A DNA stretch of 39,832 nt. Source: Zygnema cylindricum (lineage: Eukaryota > Streptophyta > Zygnematophyceae > Zygnematales > Zygnemataceae). The stretch lies in NCBI GenBank assembly GCA_037447655.1, contig JBBHKE010003442.1, positions 1-39,832 on the forward strand, in the 5' to 3' direction. This document shows, piece by piece, positions 20,777 through 32,271 of this stretch (the first letter of the stretch is position 1; each line of letters starts with the position of its first letter). A program made the translations under genes and the position numbers. The notes below the pieces were generated by a model. The model worked only from the letters and a program-made list of their open reading frames with translations. It was not told where the DNA came from and searched no databases.

Positions 20777-21717
20777 TGTCATGCCGTAAGACGTCGGCGG
20801 GTATGGTGATTAAATCGTGTACTAATTGAGGTTTCGGTGACGTGACAGGTACATATCCGAGGGTACAACTAGAGATTCTTACGGGACAAAGGTCGAAATA
20901 TACTCTCGTACGGCACCACATGAACACGATTTGAAATCAGCGTGGAACTAGACCACGGTACGACATCAAACGTCAAGAATTCAAACGGGTACTACCCTGA
21001 CAAGTGTCTGAAGTCATGAACCCTTGGAGGTTCATGCATCATTTTTGCTTAGCTTAGGGAGGGTTTTTATCCTCGAGGTGTAGATGTAAGGCAGTGTGAG
21101 GCGCCCACGCAGCGGTCGTCTCTTGAAACTGGCAGTGTTTTAACATAGAAACCTGCCTGCTCAAAGACATGTAGGAATTAGTGTAGCCGTACGAATTAGT
21201 GAGAGCATAGGATAAATGCCATTTGGCGGGATAGTTACTTTTGCAAATTAAGTACGGGAATCCAACATTGGAAGGTTGTCGTTTTTTGACAAGCATTAAT
21301 TTCGGGATTTGTCGAACTCTATGGGTTTCACCTAAATATTTAGTGACGGGCTAGTTTTTGAGTTAGGGTTTTTTTTTCCTTTTCCAGACCCATGGTTTCA
21401 TGCTAGTAATTGTCTCTGAGCTTCTACTTTTCTTTGTATTAAGACCTTACCTAATCTATCGGCGCAAGCCAGCCTGCAAGGTTTCCCTCCAGACTGTGTT
21501 CTACTTGTCGTGGTGAACGAATTGTGTTGTGCGGATTTGATGTTTTCTTGCTGTCAGAGCGCTGACTTGGCGGTCTGGTTCCAGTCTTGTCCCGCTTTGT
21601 GGGAATATTGGCTATCCCGGCTCCTTCAACCGGTTAGGGAAGGGTTCAGGTCTGCTGGTTGGACTCCTGTAGGGAATATTAAAAGACTTCAGAGCCTAGT
21701 GGCTACTGTCGCAAATA
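20777..21717 (+). repeat. Terminal repeat B, 5' copy
   Basis: Begins TGTCATGCCGTAAGACGTC and is repeated at 35305-36249. Hand comparison gives about 60 substitutions over 941 bp (about 6%), roughly 70% of them transitions. Similarity stops at GTCGCAAATA, where the 5' copy runs into the leader and the 3' copy runs into repeat A'. The 80-codon frame here is not conserved as protein. Confidence 0.9.
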
Positions 21718-22921
21718 TTCCTGTACTTAATTTGTTATTATTTCTAATTTCTTTATTCCTGGTGTTAATTAGTTTCTTTATTTCTAGTTTATTTTAATTT
21801 GCTTTATTTCTATTTTTCGTCATTATTGGTGTCAAATGCTTTCTTTCCATCTAGTTATTGTTATTTGTTTTCTTTCCCAGTCTAGTGGTTTTCGTTGGAT
21901 CGCTTTGATCTGTTTTTATTTTCGATCTTTAGGGCTTCGTTGCTAGTGTGCTTGGATTTGGATATTTCCCATTTTATCTGGACATCCGGTATAGTTTCCT
22001 CTTTCTGTCTACCTACCGGATTAACTCACTTAGAAAACCTAAAAAACCTAAAAACTTATATAAAAAAAAATCCATATTCAAAATCAAGGAAAAAAAAACA
22101 AAAATATATACACTTAAATATATAAATTAGCTTGCACGAATTATCACATAAAATTATAACTTCTTTAATAGTTGGGTAGAGCTTGGCTTAAAGCTGATAT
22201 GCGTACCTTAACACGCTACTAACCACGTTAGTATTTTGAGCTGTGATCTCTTCTCGACAATTCGGAATTGGTGGGAGGTTGGAGCATCGCTGGGAGACCT
22301 TACAGATCGCGCAAGGTGAGTAATCGGGTCCTTGTGGTTGCAGGCGTGTGATAGGTTGTTAAGCGCGATAACCTAGAGGGGTTAGGATCCGACCGAAGGC
22401 TGTGCCTTCCTTTTCGCATAGGCATTGTGGTTGTATTTTCTTTAGATCTAACCGTGATTGGTCTTGGATAGCGACTTCTTGTCTATTACATTTGGCCTTG
22501 TTAGGCCAAGATAATTTCATGTTTTATTACATCTGGCCTTGTGGGCCTTGGATAGTTTCCTCTTTACTACATCTGGCCTTGTGGGCCTTGAATAGTTTTC
22601 TGTTTTATTAAATCTGGCCACAAGTGGCCTTGCATAGGTGACATGTTTCTTCTTGGAGTGGCTTGAAGTGACTTATTGTGGTATTGCTTCGATCTGGCTG
22701 TGAACAACCTTGTTAGGGGTATTCACGATTAGACTAACCCCGGTGATACAGAATAGATCAAATCGTTTACGGGGGTGCTTGTTTGCGTGGGTGCTTGTTT
22801 GCGTGAATTTGAAGACTTACTGTGTGATTTGATTATTAGATTTGGCGGTGGGCATTTGCACACTGACCCTGAGTAGGGTCTAGCATTTAGTTGCATCCGG
22901 ATAGGACGACTGTCTGTTTAC
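21718..22921 (+). other. Leader between the 5' repeat and gag
   Basis: T-rich to about 22130, then mixed composition. No standard primer-binding site (TGGTATCAGAGC type) was seen after repeat B. It contains the 41-bp tandem repeats described separately, and probably acts as the 5' untranslated and packaging region. Confidence 0.5.
22484..22648 (+). repeat. Four tandem 41-bp stem-loop units in the leader
   Basis: Units start at 22484, 22525, 22565 and 22606. Each begins tattacat(c/t)tggcc and has a second ggcc about 8 bases on (ctggccttgtgggcc), so each can form a small GGCC stem. Confidence 0.85.
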
Positions 22922-24940
22922 ATGCCAACATACTGGAACAATTTACCATTTCTAGCGGGTACCACTAGAAGCTCCAGTCTTTACCGTGGACCGGACCGGG
23001 ATCTGATTCCCGCCCGCTCAACTATTGTCATGTTTCTAGGTCATATTGGTCATAACGCTCAATCTCAGCTTACGGGTTCACCGAACTCTAGATGTGGTAT
23101 TGCCACTACATATAGATCTACATCATTTGTCTCCTCATCCTCTTCCCATAGCTGGGGGGAAGATTCAAACATAGACTCCCTTGATATCCGGAATCTAAAT
23201 CTACCACCTTCGCTTTTTCTTTTGAGCGGAAATATACACACTAACTCCGATTCCTATTTTGGGGATATGGCCTCGCCCATAGACAACGGAGGAGGTAGAA
23301 ATCAATTTTGTTTTTCGGGTCTCAACGACACTATGTCCTTGTCACATTTTCGAATGCTTTTTGATACCGAGATGCGCGATCTCGCATTTCGGTATCAAGA
23401 CCATTATGATTTACGGGTTGCTTTCTCATTACTTGGGTGATACCTTAGGGGATCTGCCCTATCTCTATATACACGGAAATATGCGGCAATTTGTGCAATG
23501 ACACAAATGGCACCCGCATATTCTAGATCGTTAGCCATAACGGGCAGTCCAGAAATTCTTTTCCAAGCTGCTGTACCTGCAGTCTATGTCTCTGCAGGTA
23601 ACGAAATTTCACCTGAAATACCTGCGGCTTGGGCTGCAATTCCAGCCCGCCCTGCAATGCTGGTTCCTCTAAAGGATCCATTATCATTTGTTTTCAGTTT
23701 ATTACAAGAAGAGTACCGAATGCAAAATCCCGATCAAGTTAAAGAACTAATGAATTTCGATTGTCGCCTGGGCGAAACCGCTCCAGCATTGCGAGCACAT
23801 ATGGAAACATTACGTGAAGCTTTGCCAGATCTTATGTCAGACGTAGAGGCAGTTCATAAATTTGTGGGGCAATTTCCCACCCAATCTCGACGTTTCATTC
23901 AAAGCCATTTGACTGAGGCATATGGCCTCAAATTTACTTTCGAGCAGGCTGCAGAATGCGCAGTACGGTATGAAATGTAGACCAACTCGTGGGACCCTCA
24001 CGAGCGACCTAAGTCTTCTCCCAATGCAAACCCGAATCCTAATCCTAACCCACGCAAACCATGGCCTAATCCGAGACCTCCAAGGGCTCCGGCCATGGGA
24101 ACATTACCAACAAACCCTGGTGTTCGTATATGTTTTCGATGTGGTAACACTGGTCACGACGCACGCAGCTGTCCGGATAAGACCGCTACGTGTACTCATT
24201 GTAATCAAACGGGTCATTATGTACATCGATGTCAGATTAAAAATCCCGATTTCAGTTATCAAAATCAAATCAAAAACGGCGGTATACCTGCTCGCTCGGC
24301 AAATTTGGTCACTCCACCAAAAGGGGTAGAGAAAGACAACCCTAAAAAAATCAGCAGGAGGGACCGAGAGAAAGTCGAGATGCAGGCTACCGTCGCAACC
24401 ATGATAAAGGAGCAGTTTGCCGCGCTTATGGCGCAAGTCAAACCGGAATTTACTGGAATGGCTCAAACTGTGGTCCATATGCCCTCTTTTGCTGGGCGAT
24501 CTCTTTGGGAGTCCATTGTTCAACAACGGGCAGCTCAGGTTAAAGGGACTCCCGATCATAATCGCGAGTCAAAATCCATTAACACACGAATCTCATTATC
24601 ATTTGCCAAAGAACCTCACTCACCTATTCTTGAAACGACCTCAAGCATCACCGCTGAGGCATTAACTATTTTAGAGAGAAGTATACAAGACACATATAAG
24701 GTCAAAGAACGTTTGTCCATCATGTCCACCATGCTTCCCGAGTTAGATAGCAACGAAAAAACTATAGATCTAACTCCTTCAGCAGTTGCGTTACAAGCAT
24801 TACAAAACCATCGTAATGCTCTCTCTCTTCGAGCTATTACTCTTGAAGAGCGGTCTAGCCTCACTCCTCACGTCAATTTTCTAGATAACAAATTGGGTGT
24901 TTTTACGGTTAATGGGTTTGCTCCGGCACTTCCTCTCATG
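22922..24940 (+). pseudogene. Gag (capsid and nucleocapsid) of the Ty3/gypsy element
   Basis: One reading frame runs 22922-25219, interrupted by TGA (23438-23440) and TAG (23978-23980). The first part is Ser/Asn-rich. The region around 23400-23960 looks like a gypsy capsid: LRVAFSLLG before the first stop, SALSLYTRKYAA after it, then QEEYRMQNPDQVKELMNF. A Pro/Asn-rich hinge leads to two zinc knuckles, CFRCGNTGHDARSC and CTHCNQTGHYVHRC, both CX2CX4HX4C, encoded at about 24128-24235. Gag would form the virus-like particle and bind the RNA. Both stops could be single-base changes, and no readthrough context is evident. Confidence 0.85.
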
Positions 24941-25219
24941 GATACAGGCGCAAAGCCAATTATCCTCGGTTCTGATTTTGCTATCAAAATAGGACTTACA
25001 GCAGATAAGTTACAACCCACTACCACACGTCTATTGACTTCCACAGGTACCACAAAGCTAGTCCTCGGTATTACGATAGATCGAATCTGTTTTCAGTTTC
25101 AGAGTCAGTCTGCGACGAATTTCCCAGAAATCTATGCTCACGCCTTGGTCACCAAGTGTAGTGACTATGAATGCTTGGTCGGTCAAGACGTTATTTTTCG
25201 AGTTGGGGGGGAGGGTTGA
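24941..25219 (+). pseudogene. Aspartic protease domain
   Basis: PLMDTGAKPIILG (active-site DTGA at 24941-24952) with the C-terminal block CLVGQDVIFRVGG matches the retropepsin layout. It is in the same frame as Gag, so Gag-Pro is one polypeptide. The frame closes at 25219, just after a seven-G run (about 25205-25211); downstream coding continues in another frame, so a one-base change in the run is likely. It would process the polyprotein. Confidence 0.8.
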
Positions 25220-26560
25220 TATGCTTGATCAGACATTTTCGTACAAGCTGAACAACTTTTCGGAACGTAAAATTTGCTTACCCCTTATCTCGGCCCGGCA
25301 AGCCATACCTACTACGGCCCATTCGACGTTGATCTTGCCAGCCTATGCCGCAGTTGGCATAGGTGCACACATCCTTGAATCTCTAACAGCAGATGAAATC
25401 TCACCAGATTCCCTAAGTTTACCTGAATTATTTAGTACACCGAGATTTATCATAAACTCTTCGGAGTTTGACCAACTTTATAAATTTACATTTCCAATAC
25501 CTTTATCTAGTATTCCAGATTCACCCTCCATTACGATGGATCTGCCCGGGTTCCTGCCCATTAAATGGACACCAGTCAATTTACAACCTCACCAAAACGG
25601 TCTCTTTATCTTGGACCTTTTTGCAGGAATATGGACTTCACTTCTCTCTTGCCTTTGAAACAATCTTCTAATAAAGCATTACTATGCCGTAGATATTGAC
25701 CCTTTGGCCAGACGCGCTCAGTTGCACCAGTGTGAAGTCTTGCACGAACAGTATCCTCATCTCTTACCTCAATCTGCTTTTCACGATATGCATTCGGCGT
25801 TGCCAGAGGATATCCGGCTAATAGGAAATCATCATTTAATGGAACTGGAACCAATTGATCTCTTCTTTGCCGGATGGGAATGTCAAGGTATGTCCAGGGC
25901 CGGGAAAGGTTTAGGTCTCGCAGATCCACGTACTAAGTTGTTTTTCGAGGTGGTGGGTCTTATCCACTTCTTCCAAAAACTGGACCGTCCTTTTGGATAC
26001 ATCTTAGAGAACGTCGCAGCTTATAATGACCCCCAACCTACGGTCGTTGCAGATTATAAACACATTGAATCATTAATTGGACCACCACTGATCATTGATG
26101 CCGCACGCCATGGTTCGCTGGCCCACCGGGTTTGTTCCAAGTGGACTAACCTGGTGGACATGGGTCGGCTCCGAGAGGCTAACCTCGCTGTCCGACCACC
26201 TAACCTTTCCATTGAGGATGCACTTCTTCCATTTCATAAAGTCAAGACATGTATACTAACAGACTATCCTTCTGCATTTGGTCTTAACATCCCGGGCCAG
26301 CCACTACGTGCACTGCCTACACTAGTTGCATATCCACACTCTCACGCATACTCACATAATGGACCGGGCATGTTTCAAAATACTCATACAGGCAGCTTAG
26401 AAGAACCTACTGCCACAGAATGAGAACTTCTTTTACATTTCATCTCAGGCACCACTGCTGCTCCGGGACTCACCGAGAGGCAGCGCTGCACCTTGGTTGT
26501 GTCATGGATCCCGAATCACTGTCATTTGTCTTAGGCATGGGGTTCGCAGCTGGTCGATAC
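25220..26560 (+). pseudogene. C5 cytosine DNA methyltransferase domain
   Basis: After a linker (25220-25600) the frame shows motif I as LDLFAGIWTS (about 25609-25640), VDIDPLARRAQ (motif II type), AGWECQGMSRAGKG with the catalytic Cys at 25881-25883 (motif IV), ILENVA (motif VI, Glu at 26007) and RHGSLAHRV (motif VIII region). A C-terminal part with LTERQRCTL and then VMDPESLSFVLGMG follows. These are the ordered motifs of C5 methyltransferases. Motif I has Trp where Gly is usual and motif IV has Glu where Pro is usual (PCQ to ECQ). A TGA at 25656-25658, another at 26421-26423 and a frame change near 26495 break it. Lying between protease and RT, it is part of the polyprotein, not a captured host gene with introns. 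The likely role is methylating element or target DNA. Confidence 0.88.
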
Positions 26561-26640
26561 GCACAGAACCATCCGTCTCAATCAGCTGGGGGGGGGCATA
26601 CACCATTTAAACACACGGCTTCCAAATCCTCACCTTCTCT

Positions 26641-27960
26641 TTGGGATACAACTTTCAGCTCGCTCTTTTTCCTTTCCCCGCTAAGTCTGGCACAGATCAC
26701 ACTATTTATGATTTTTTGGAACCTAGTCACGTGAGTTGGTCTCTCCCAACATACACCGCCACTAGATTTCAGGTACCGGTACGGGCATCATCACACTGGA
26801 CAGCTACATTTCCATCTAGAAGTTGGCATCACGCAGTAAATTGTTTGCATCAGCTTACTGTCGAGTATGAATTGGGTCACTCCTTGATAGCACATGAACA
26901 GCTAGCATTTGCACAATCTATGGAAGCCATGACCGTTAACACGCGTGAAAAACCGACATGGAAATTAGGAACTAGACTAACAAAAACTGAACACAAACTG
27001 TTAGATGAAGTCATAAACCGAAACGTAGACGCATTTGCTTTCTCCATGAAAGACTTAGGTCGACACACCACTTACAAAATGTCTATTGACTTGGAAGATG
27101 ACAGACCTATATTTAAGCCCAAGCATCGTCTATCCGAAACCGAATGGGAATTTGTAGACAAACGATGCGCAGAGTTAGAAGAGGCAGGTCTGATTTACAG
27201 GTTCGATTCCACTTTCGCGGCACCCACCGTCATGCCTCGTAAAAAAGACGCGGAGGGGAATTTTACAGAACGTCGCATGTGTGGGGACTATCGAGAACTG
27301 AATTCACGAACAATCTAGGACGGACATCCAATGCCGTTGACCGAGGACATATTGATCACGTGGGCGGAAATAAATATTTTAGCATCCTAGATCTGCGACA
27401 GGGATTTATTCAAATCAAAATAGAGGAAAAAGATCGACACAAAACTGCATTTTGGGGTAATGACGGACGTTGGGAATGGGCGGTTATGCCTTTTGGACTG
27501 AAAATGCACCGGCAATATTCCTGAAAGTCATGGACTCAGTCTTGGGGGGATGTAAGTTTGCCCGTTGCTATATTGACGATCTAATCATCGCTTCAGCCTC
27601 TATAGAGGAACATGCAGTGCATATAGAGTGGGTGTTGAAAGAATTAAAAAAGGTAGGACTTAAATGTCATCCTGCCATATGTACCTTTGGGGCCGAAGGG
27701 GTTCCATACCTTGGGCACTTAATCTCATCTGAGGGAATTACTTTGCTAGAAGTCAAAGTGGAAGCAATTAGTAAACTACCGGCCCCAACTGATTTGACTA
27801 GCTTGCGTGCATTTATGGGGTTAGCCAATTATTACCGACAGTTTCTTCCTAGTTTCAGCACACTTACATCTCCATTAAATGAACTCTTGAAGAAATCTGT
27901 CGCGTTCACGTGGGGACCCTCTCAGATCGAGGTATTTCAAGGATTAAAGGACTCACTGTC
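26641..27960 (+). pseudogene. Ty3/gypsy reverse transcriptase
   Basis: Blocks in order: KPKHRLSETEWEFVDKR, RRMCGDYRELNSRTI, YFSILDLRQGFIQIKI, KTAFWGNDGRWEWAVMPFGL and RCYIDDLIIAS (YIDD catalytic box at 27569-27580), then YLGHLISSEGI. The pieces lie in three frames: 26641-27318, about 27330-27500 and 27500-28174. There is a TAG after SRTI, a shift near 27345 and another near 27500. About 180 residues of unassigned sequence precede the first block (for example YEFLEPSH-like and LAFAQSMEAM), possibly a domain linking to the methyltransferase. Confidence 0.92.
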
Positions 27961-28075
27961 CACCGCTCTTGTTCTTCGTCCCCCAAATCATAAGGAGCCA
28001 TTTTGCCTACAAACGGACTTTGGTAAGCCCGGTATTGCAGCCATCCTAACTCAGCGTGAACTCACAAATGAGGAA
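27780..28075 (+). pseudogene. RT thumb and RNase H, first part
   Basis: LRAFMGLANYYRQFLPSFS (connection) leads to CLQTDFGKPGIAAILTQRE, the first RNase H strand with its catalytic Asp. The domain is then interrupted by the solo LTR at 28076. The next piece is at 28731-28819 and the last after 33255. Confidence 0.9.
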
Positions 28076-28725
28076 TGTTGTAATGAGGCAGGTGGTGTCA
28101 CAGAAGAAGTAGAAGAATCACCAGCAGCTGCCATAATAATAACACACGCACACAGAAGGAAACTCCCACGATAAACCCGTAGACTACTGACTTCACAATT
28201 AAGTCTCAATCAAACCAGACACACCCTAAGTCTGCAAATTTGCCAAAGTAAAGACAATAACATAAAGAACCCACATGCAGAATTTCAAACAGTTATGCCA
28301 AAAGATCACAATGATCTTTATAATTGATAAACCCCAAAAAGTGTTTCATTGTTTTTGCATACAAGGAATTCCTGCCTACAAGAGTAATCTAAGTCCTATA
28401 TATATAACTGAGTTAACTAGAACCCTAAACCCTAACAGACGGAAATATTTTCATCAAACTTAAATCTAACTGCCGCCAAAATGATAAGTAACTGAAATGA
28501 CTGCGCAGTCAATATTTCACTTCCAAAATGACGGCTGACTTTGTCCGCCGTCTCACGGATTGACACGTGTCCCTAGAGTGTACCAAGCTTGTGTACTCCC
28601 TTCGGAGTTACACACCACACTAACACCTGTCTACTATAATTCATTATGTGAACAAAAGTGACTAAGTTCTTAAACTCTTTCTCACACACTAGATATAGAG
28701 AGTACTAAAGGTTTCCAAAACAACA
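28076..28725 (+). mobile_element. Solo LTR (650 bp) inserted in the RNase H
   Basis: Starts TGTTGTAATGAGG and ends CCAAAACAACA, with TGTTG/CAACA ends. Flanks are aggaa (28071-28075) and agaaa (28726-28730), a 5-bp target duplication with one G-to-A change. Leaving out the LTR and one flank keeps the RNase H frame open, which supports the boundaries. It contains a TATATATAA box at about 28398 and a telomere-like aaccctaaaccctaac at 28421-28436. No internal coding region is left, as expected from LTR-LTR recombination. Confidence 0.85.
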
Positions 28726-28730
28726 AGAAA

Positions 28731-28819
28731 TATGTGGTGGCTTATGCCAGTCGGAGCAACAATCAAGCGGAGTCAAATTACAGTAGTTTTGAGGGGGAGT
28801 GCCTTGCCGCAGTTTGGGG
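28731..28819 (+). pseudogene. RNase H, middle part
   Basis: Encodes [20 protein letters not shown] and GECLAAVWG, the RNase H block with the catalytic Glu, stranded between the solo LTR and the nested element. The last codons overlap the TGGGG target site. Confidence 0.9.
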
Positions 28820-29801
28820 TGTTGTTTTGAAAAGTCAGTTTCGTGCGTACGAGACAGTTTGCCCGTAACTGCTAATTGGATTTAATATGGAGGTTTGAAT
28901 AGATTCACGGATTGGGGGAGCGAACGGATTGATATAATTAAAGTGACGTAAATACTCATTGAGTGGTGTGAACAAGCTGTGACAAATGGACGGCGGATCG
29001 CGAAGCGATCCGATGTAAAATAAACGGAATGTTGGAATAGGCGCCGCCAGTACTGCGGAGCTGCGACGCAGTTAAGTCAACATAGCTGCGGCTATTTGTA
29101 TAATCCGTACGGACAAGCGCAGCCAGCGCAGCTAGCACAGCTGCGGATAATATGACTAGGATAGATCTCGAGTAATGATGATTGTACGGTAGTGGTAGCT
29201 TAGTAGTTGCTTAGTGGTAGCTTGGTTTCTGATATACAAAGAGTACGGTGGAAATATTATGTACAACAGAGGTTTGTCCTTTTGACTAATTATTTTATTA
29301 GAGTAGATACAATACGGCTGGTATGCCTCCGTACTCTGGGTATAACTTGCAGGACTTAGATTATTTTATGTATCGCAGTCAAGTTAATCAAAGTAATGGC
29401 AAACTGTTTTCTGCATCTTTGACCTGTTGGTGTGATCACTCTGTTTGGTGCTTTCATGTGAAACTTTGTGGAGTTATTCTATGATATAGAATATATATGT
29501 GTGTGAAGTTTCATTTTATTCCAGTATCTCTGTAAGATTCTGTGAGCAGTCTAAGTGGTTAGTTTGTGAAGCTGTCAGCTGTTTTTGTGAAACTCTAGAG
29601 CCTATATCTTCTAGATGCCTTGGTGGATTTAGCTGTTACTTTGGGAGTTTATAGTGTATATGGTATACTGCCTATTGGTGCGGTTTGAGGTGATTCTGTT
29701 CAGTTTGGAGTAATCTGTGCTGTCTGAAACACAGCTGTTTTTGAGGTAGTCTGTGGGTGTTTCCGTGAGTAATCCATGGCTGAAACAGGCTATGGACAAC
29801 A
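28820..29801 (+). repeat. 5' LTR of the nested element
   Basis: 982 bp. It differs from the 3' LTR at about 20 positions by hand count (about 2%). It contains TGCGGAGCTGCGACGCAG and similar gcagc-rich words around 29058-29145, and the Gag start codon at 29776. Confidence 0.95.
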
Positions 29802-31657
29802 GGTTATGGGCCCACACCCATGGCTACCTATATTTGATGGATCAAAATATCACTACTGGAAATGTGCGCTTGAGAGCTACTTCGAGATGATGGAACTAAT
29901 GGACGTGGTGGACGGTACCTTGGTCGAAACGTCAAATGGATGGAAAAGTAAAAATCATGAGTGTCTAAGGGTTATTAAGAACTCATTGACTCCGGATTTA
30001 GTAATGTCATACATAAGTGTTAAAAAGGCAGCTGAAATTATGGAAGTGCTTAGAAAGTATGTATGCAAAGACTTCTTTATATCATTGGCTTGGTAGTGTT
30101 ACCAAAATAGTTGAACACAAGTATGTAGGAGGCAGTATGGAGAAACACTGTATTGACTTACAAGTATTATTTGCAGAAAATGATTTGTCAGGAGGCAACT
30201 TTACAGATGCTCAACAAGCTATCTTGTTAATGAGAAGTCTACCTAAAGAATATAAGAGTGCACTAGATCGATTGACTTTAATTGATAAAAATGATTGGAG
30301 CGTAACTGTAGCTAGACAAGTTATTTTAGATGAAGAGGCTAATAGAAGGGTCTTATCAAGTGAAAGGAATATAAAGGAATCTAAGTCTCAGTTTCAGAAA
30401 TTTAAAAGTAATAGTGAGTTCGGAGATCGACCAAAGAATTGTTTTTACTGTAATGATTTAGGACATACCTTCACGGTATGTCCATCGTATAAAAGTGCAT
30501 GTGTTACACGAAATTTCAGAGATGGATGGGACAACAACCTAGTTCGTACCCCAACAAGAAAGGAATCAAGTGCTTTCGTGAGTGAAGGACAAGACTCGAC
30601 AGATGACAAAAGGCATGCACCATGTGTTGACGAATTTATTTATTTACCGACCTTTTGTGTTGTTCGGAATGAGGAGAAAGAGGTGACAGAAAAGGATCCG
30701 ATTACTTTCAATATGTCTTATGACAGATTGGTGGGTGACATAAACTTACTAAAGGAAGGGGCAACTAGAATACGAGAAGTCGATAGAAGTGAAAGGCACA
30801 TGGAAACGGAAGAAACTGGAAAAAATATTATGACCGAAAACAGTAAGGAAACAGACGAGTGTGAAAAAGACTCGGGTTGTGTGACTTCTTTTTGTGATAA
30901 ACTGGTGTATGAGAATAGCATAGAGGGAGAAGAGATTCATGAAGTAAGGGGAGTTAAAGAAGTAAAATTAAAATTGATTGAAGAATATTTCTTAGAAAAA
31001 GATAACACTAAAATACAAACAGAACTTAGAGAAAGAGAAGAAGTAAATGATCAAATAGGAAAGTGTGAATTGACACAAAAAGAGGAATTAACATCGGAAG
31101 TAGAAAACACTGTGGGTTTAAAAATTATTGAAATCCAGGAAAAACCGAGGAAGAGTGTTCAGAAAATAAGGCTAAAGAAGATAGTTCATGAGAGCCGAAA
31201 AAGTCATAACTTAAAAAAGAATCGTAGGAAGAGGAAAGTGCAGCTAACTGAAAAGAAGGTTAGACGAAAAATATTGAATATATATATACTTCAGAGAAGT
31301 TCCATATCTATGAAAAGAAACCAAAAATCAGTACGAAAAACTACTAGAGGTAGTGGGAAGGGAAACCGTGGAAAATTTTTGAACAGATCAGATAGTCATA
31401 AGAAACCAAGAAAGAGAGATAGATTGCGGAAAAATAGTTGGAGAACAAGCATGTTACGAAATCGATCACACCGAAGAACACAACCTGAAACAGTGAGGGG
31501 ATGTGTAACGGGAAAATGGGAAGACTTCAATGAATTTACAGGAAATTTCATGAAAATTTGGTGTAGTAGCGTTAGCAACACACATCTAAGGAAGTGGATG
31601 GCGTGGAAGTATTTAACCGGAGAGAATGTGCAACAACTGTTCGATAAAAGTGTGTAG
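29776..31657 (+). pseudogene. Gag-like protein with zinc knuckle and long charged tail
   Basis: The frame opens at an ATG inside the 5' LTR (MAETGYGQQVMGPHPWLPIF) and reads through the primer site. DGSKYHYWKCALESYF and later MYAKTSLYHWLGSVTKI and AILLMRSLPKEYKSALDRL match the copia Gag (UBN2-type) fold. A one-base shift at about 30040-30056 separates frames 29776-30096 and 30017-31657. A single knuckle, CFYCNDLGHTFTVC, lies at 30439-30480. The remaining ~390 residues are unusual: an acidic Glu/Lys-rich half (about 30660-31130), then a strongly basic Lys/Arg-rich half (about 31140-31470) and a short ordered-looking end (GKWEDFNEFTGNFMKIWCSS). No protease or polymerase motif occurs. The tail might bind nucleic acid or tether chromatin. 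Confidence 0.8.
29802..29815 (+). promoter_or_regulatory. Primer-binding site for half initiator tRNA-Met
   Basis: GGTTATGGGCCCAC follows the LTR directly. It is the complement of the anticodon region (GTGGGCCCATAACC) of plant initiator tRNA-Met, not of a tRNA 3' end. Drosophila copia is known to prime from an initiator tRNA-Met half in this way. Confidence 0.85.
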
Positions 31658-32271
31658 GTGGTTGATTTTCGGCAAATTTTATAACATGGCTAAGTGACGA
31701 AGACGAGTGGAAATACGGATTTACTGGAGAGGTGTTATTACCATAGTGAAGGGACAATGTTGCATTTATGGCGTAAGGGGAGCTATTACAGGACACTATT
31801 TGCAAGGTGGCAGTTTTCAAAAAGGCGAATGGGAATTGGCAGAAGGCAGCAAGAGCAATGACGACGTCGGCAAAGCAGTGGTAATGTGTTGTTTTTGCTA
31901 AAAATTTTGTATGATGAACAGTGGAGGTTGATACAGAAATTTGAATATTTAAATATTTTTTTTTATTCTTTCGTTTATCCATTAGAGTGGAAATATTTGC
32001 ATACAACATGGACTAATGAGTCTAAAGCATTAGGAGAGTGTAGAGTTTAAAAGCTTTAGTCTCAGTAGATGAGGCTATGAGGAGGAAGTTAAAGGCGAAA
32101 AAGAGCAGCAGCTAGGACTGCGATCTCAAACTAGCGCAGCGTAGCAGCATAGCAGTACACGCTGCACTTTGTATTCATACTGCGCTGCGATGTCAAACTA
32201 GCACAGCGAAGCAACATAGCATTACACGCTGCATATGTTTCTGGATGCACGAAACTAAATTTTCAGGGGAG
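31658..32271 (+). other. 3' untranslated part of the nested element
   Basis: No conserved frame. gcagcgtagcagcatagcag-like words at 32105-32235 resemble the gcagc-rich part of the LTR. Ends with TTTTCAGGGGAG (32260-32271), the polypurine tract before the 3' LTR. Confidence 0.6.

Noticed and set aside
20777-21717. Repeat B as part of a normal LTR with TG...CA ends and 5-bp duplication
   Set aside because: TG start is present, but no CA end, no matching 5-bp flank (acacg on the left) and an A copy on both sides of the 3' B only.
26420-26734. Separate 104-codon gene after the methyltransferase
   Set aside because: Its first part continues the methyltransferase C-terminus in a shifted frame; the rest is a shadow of the pre-RT region.
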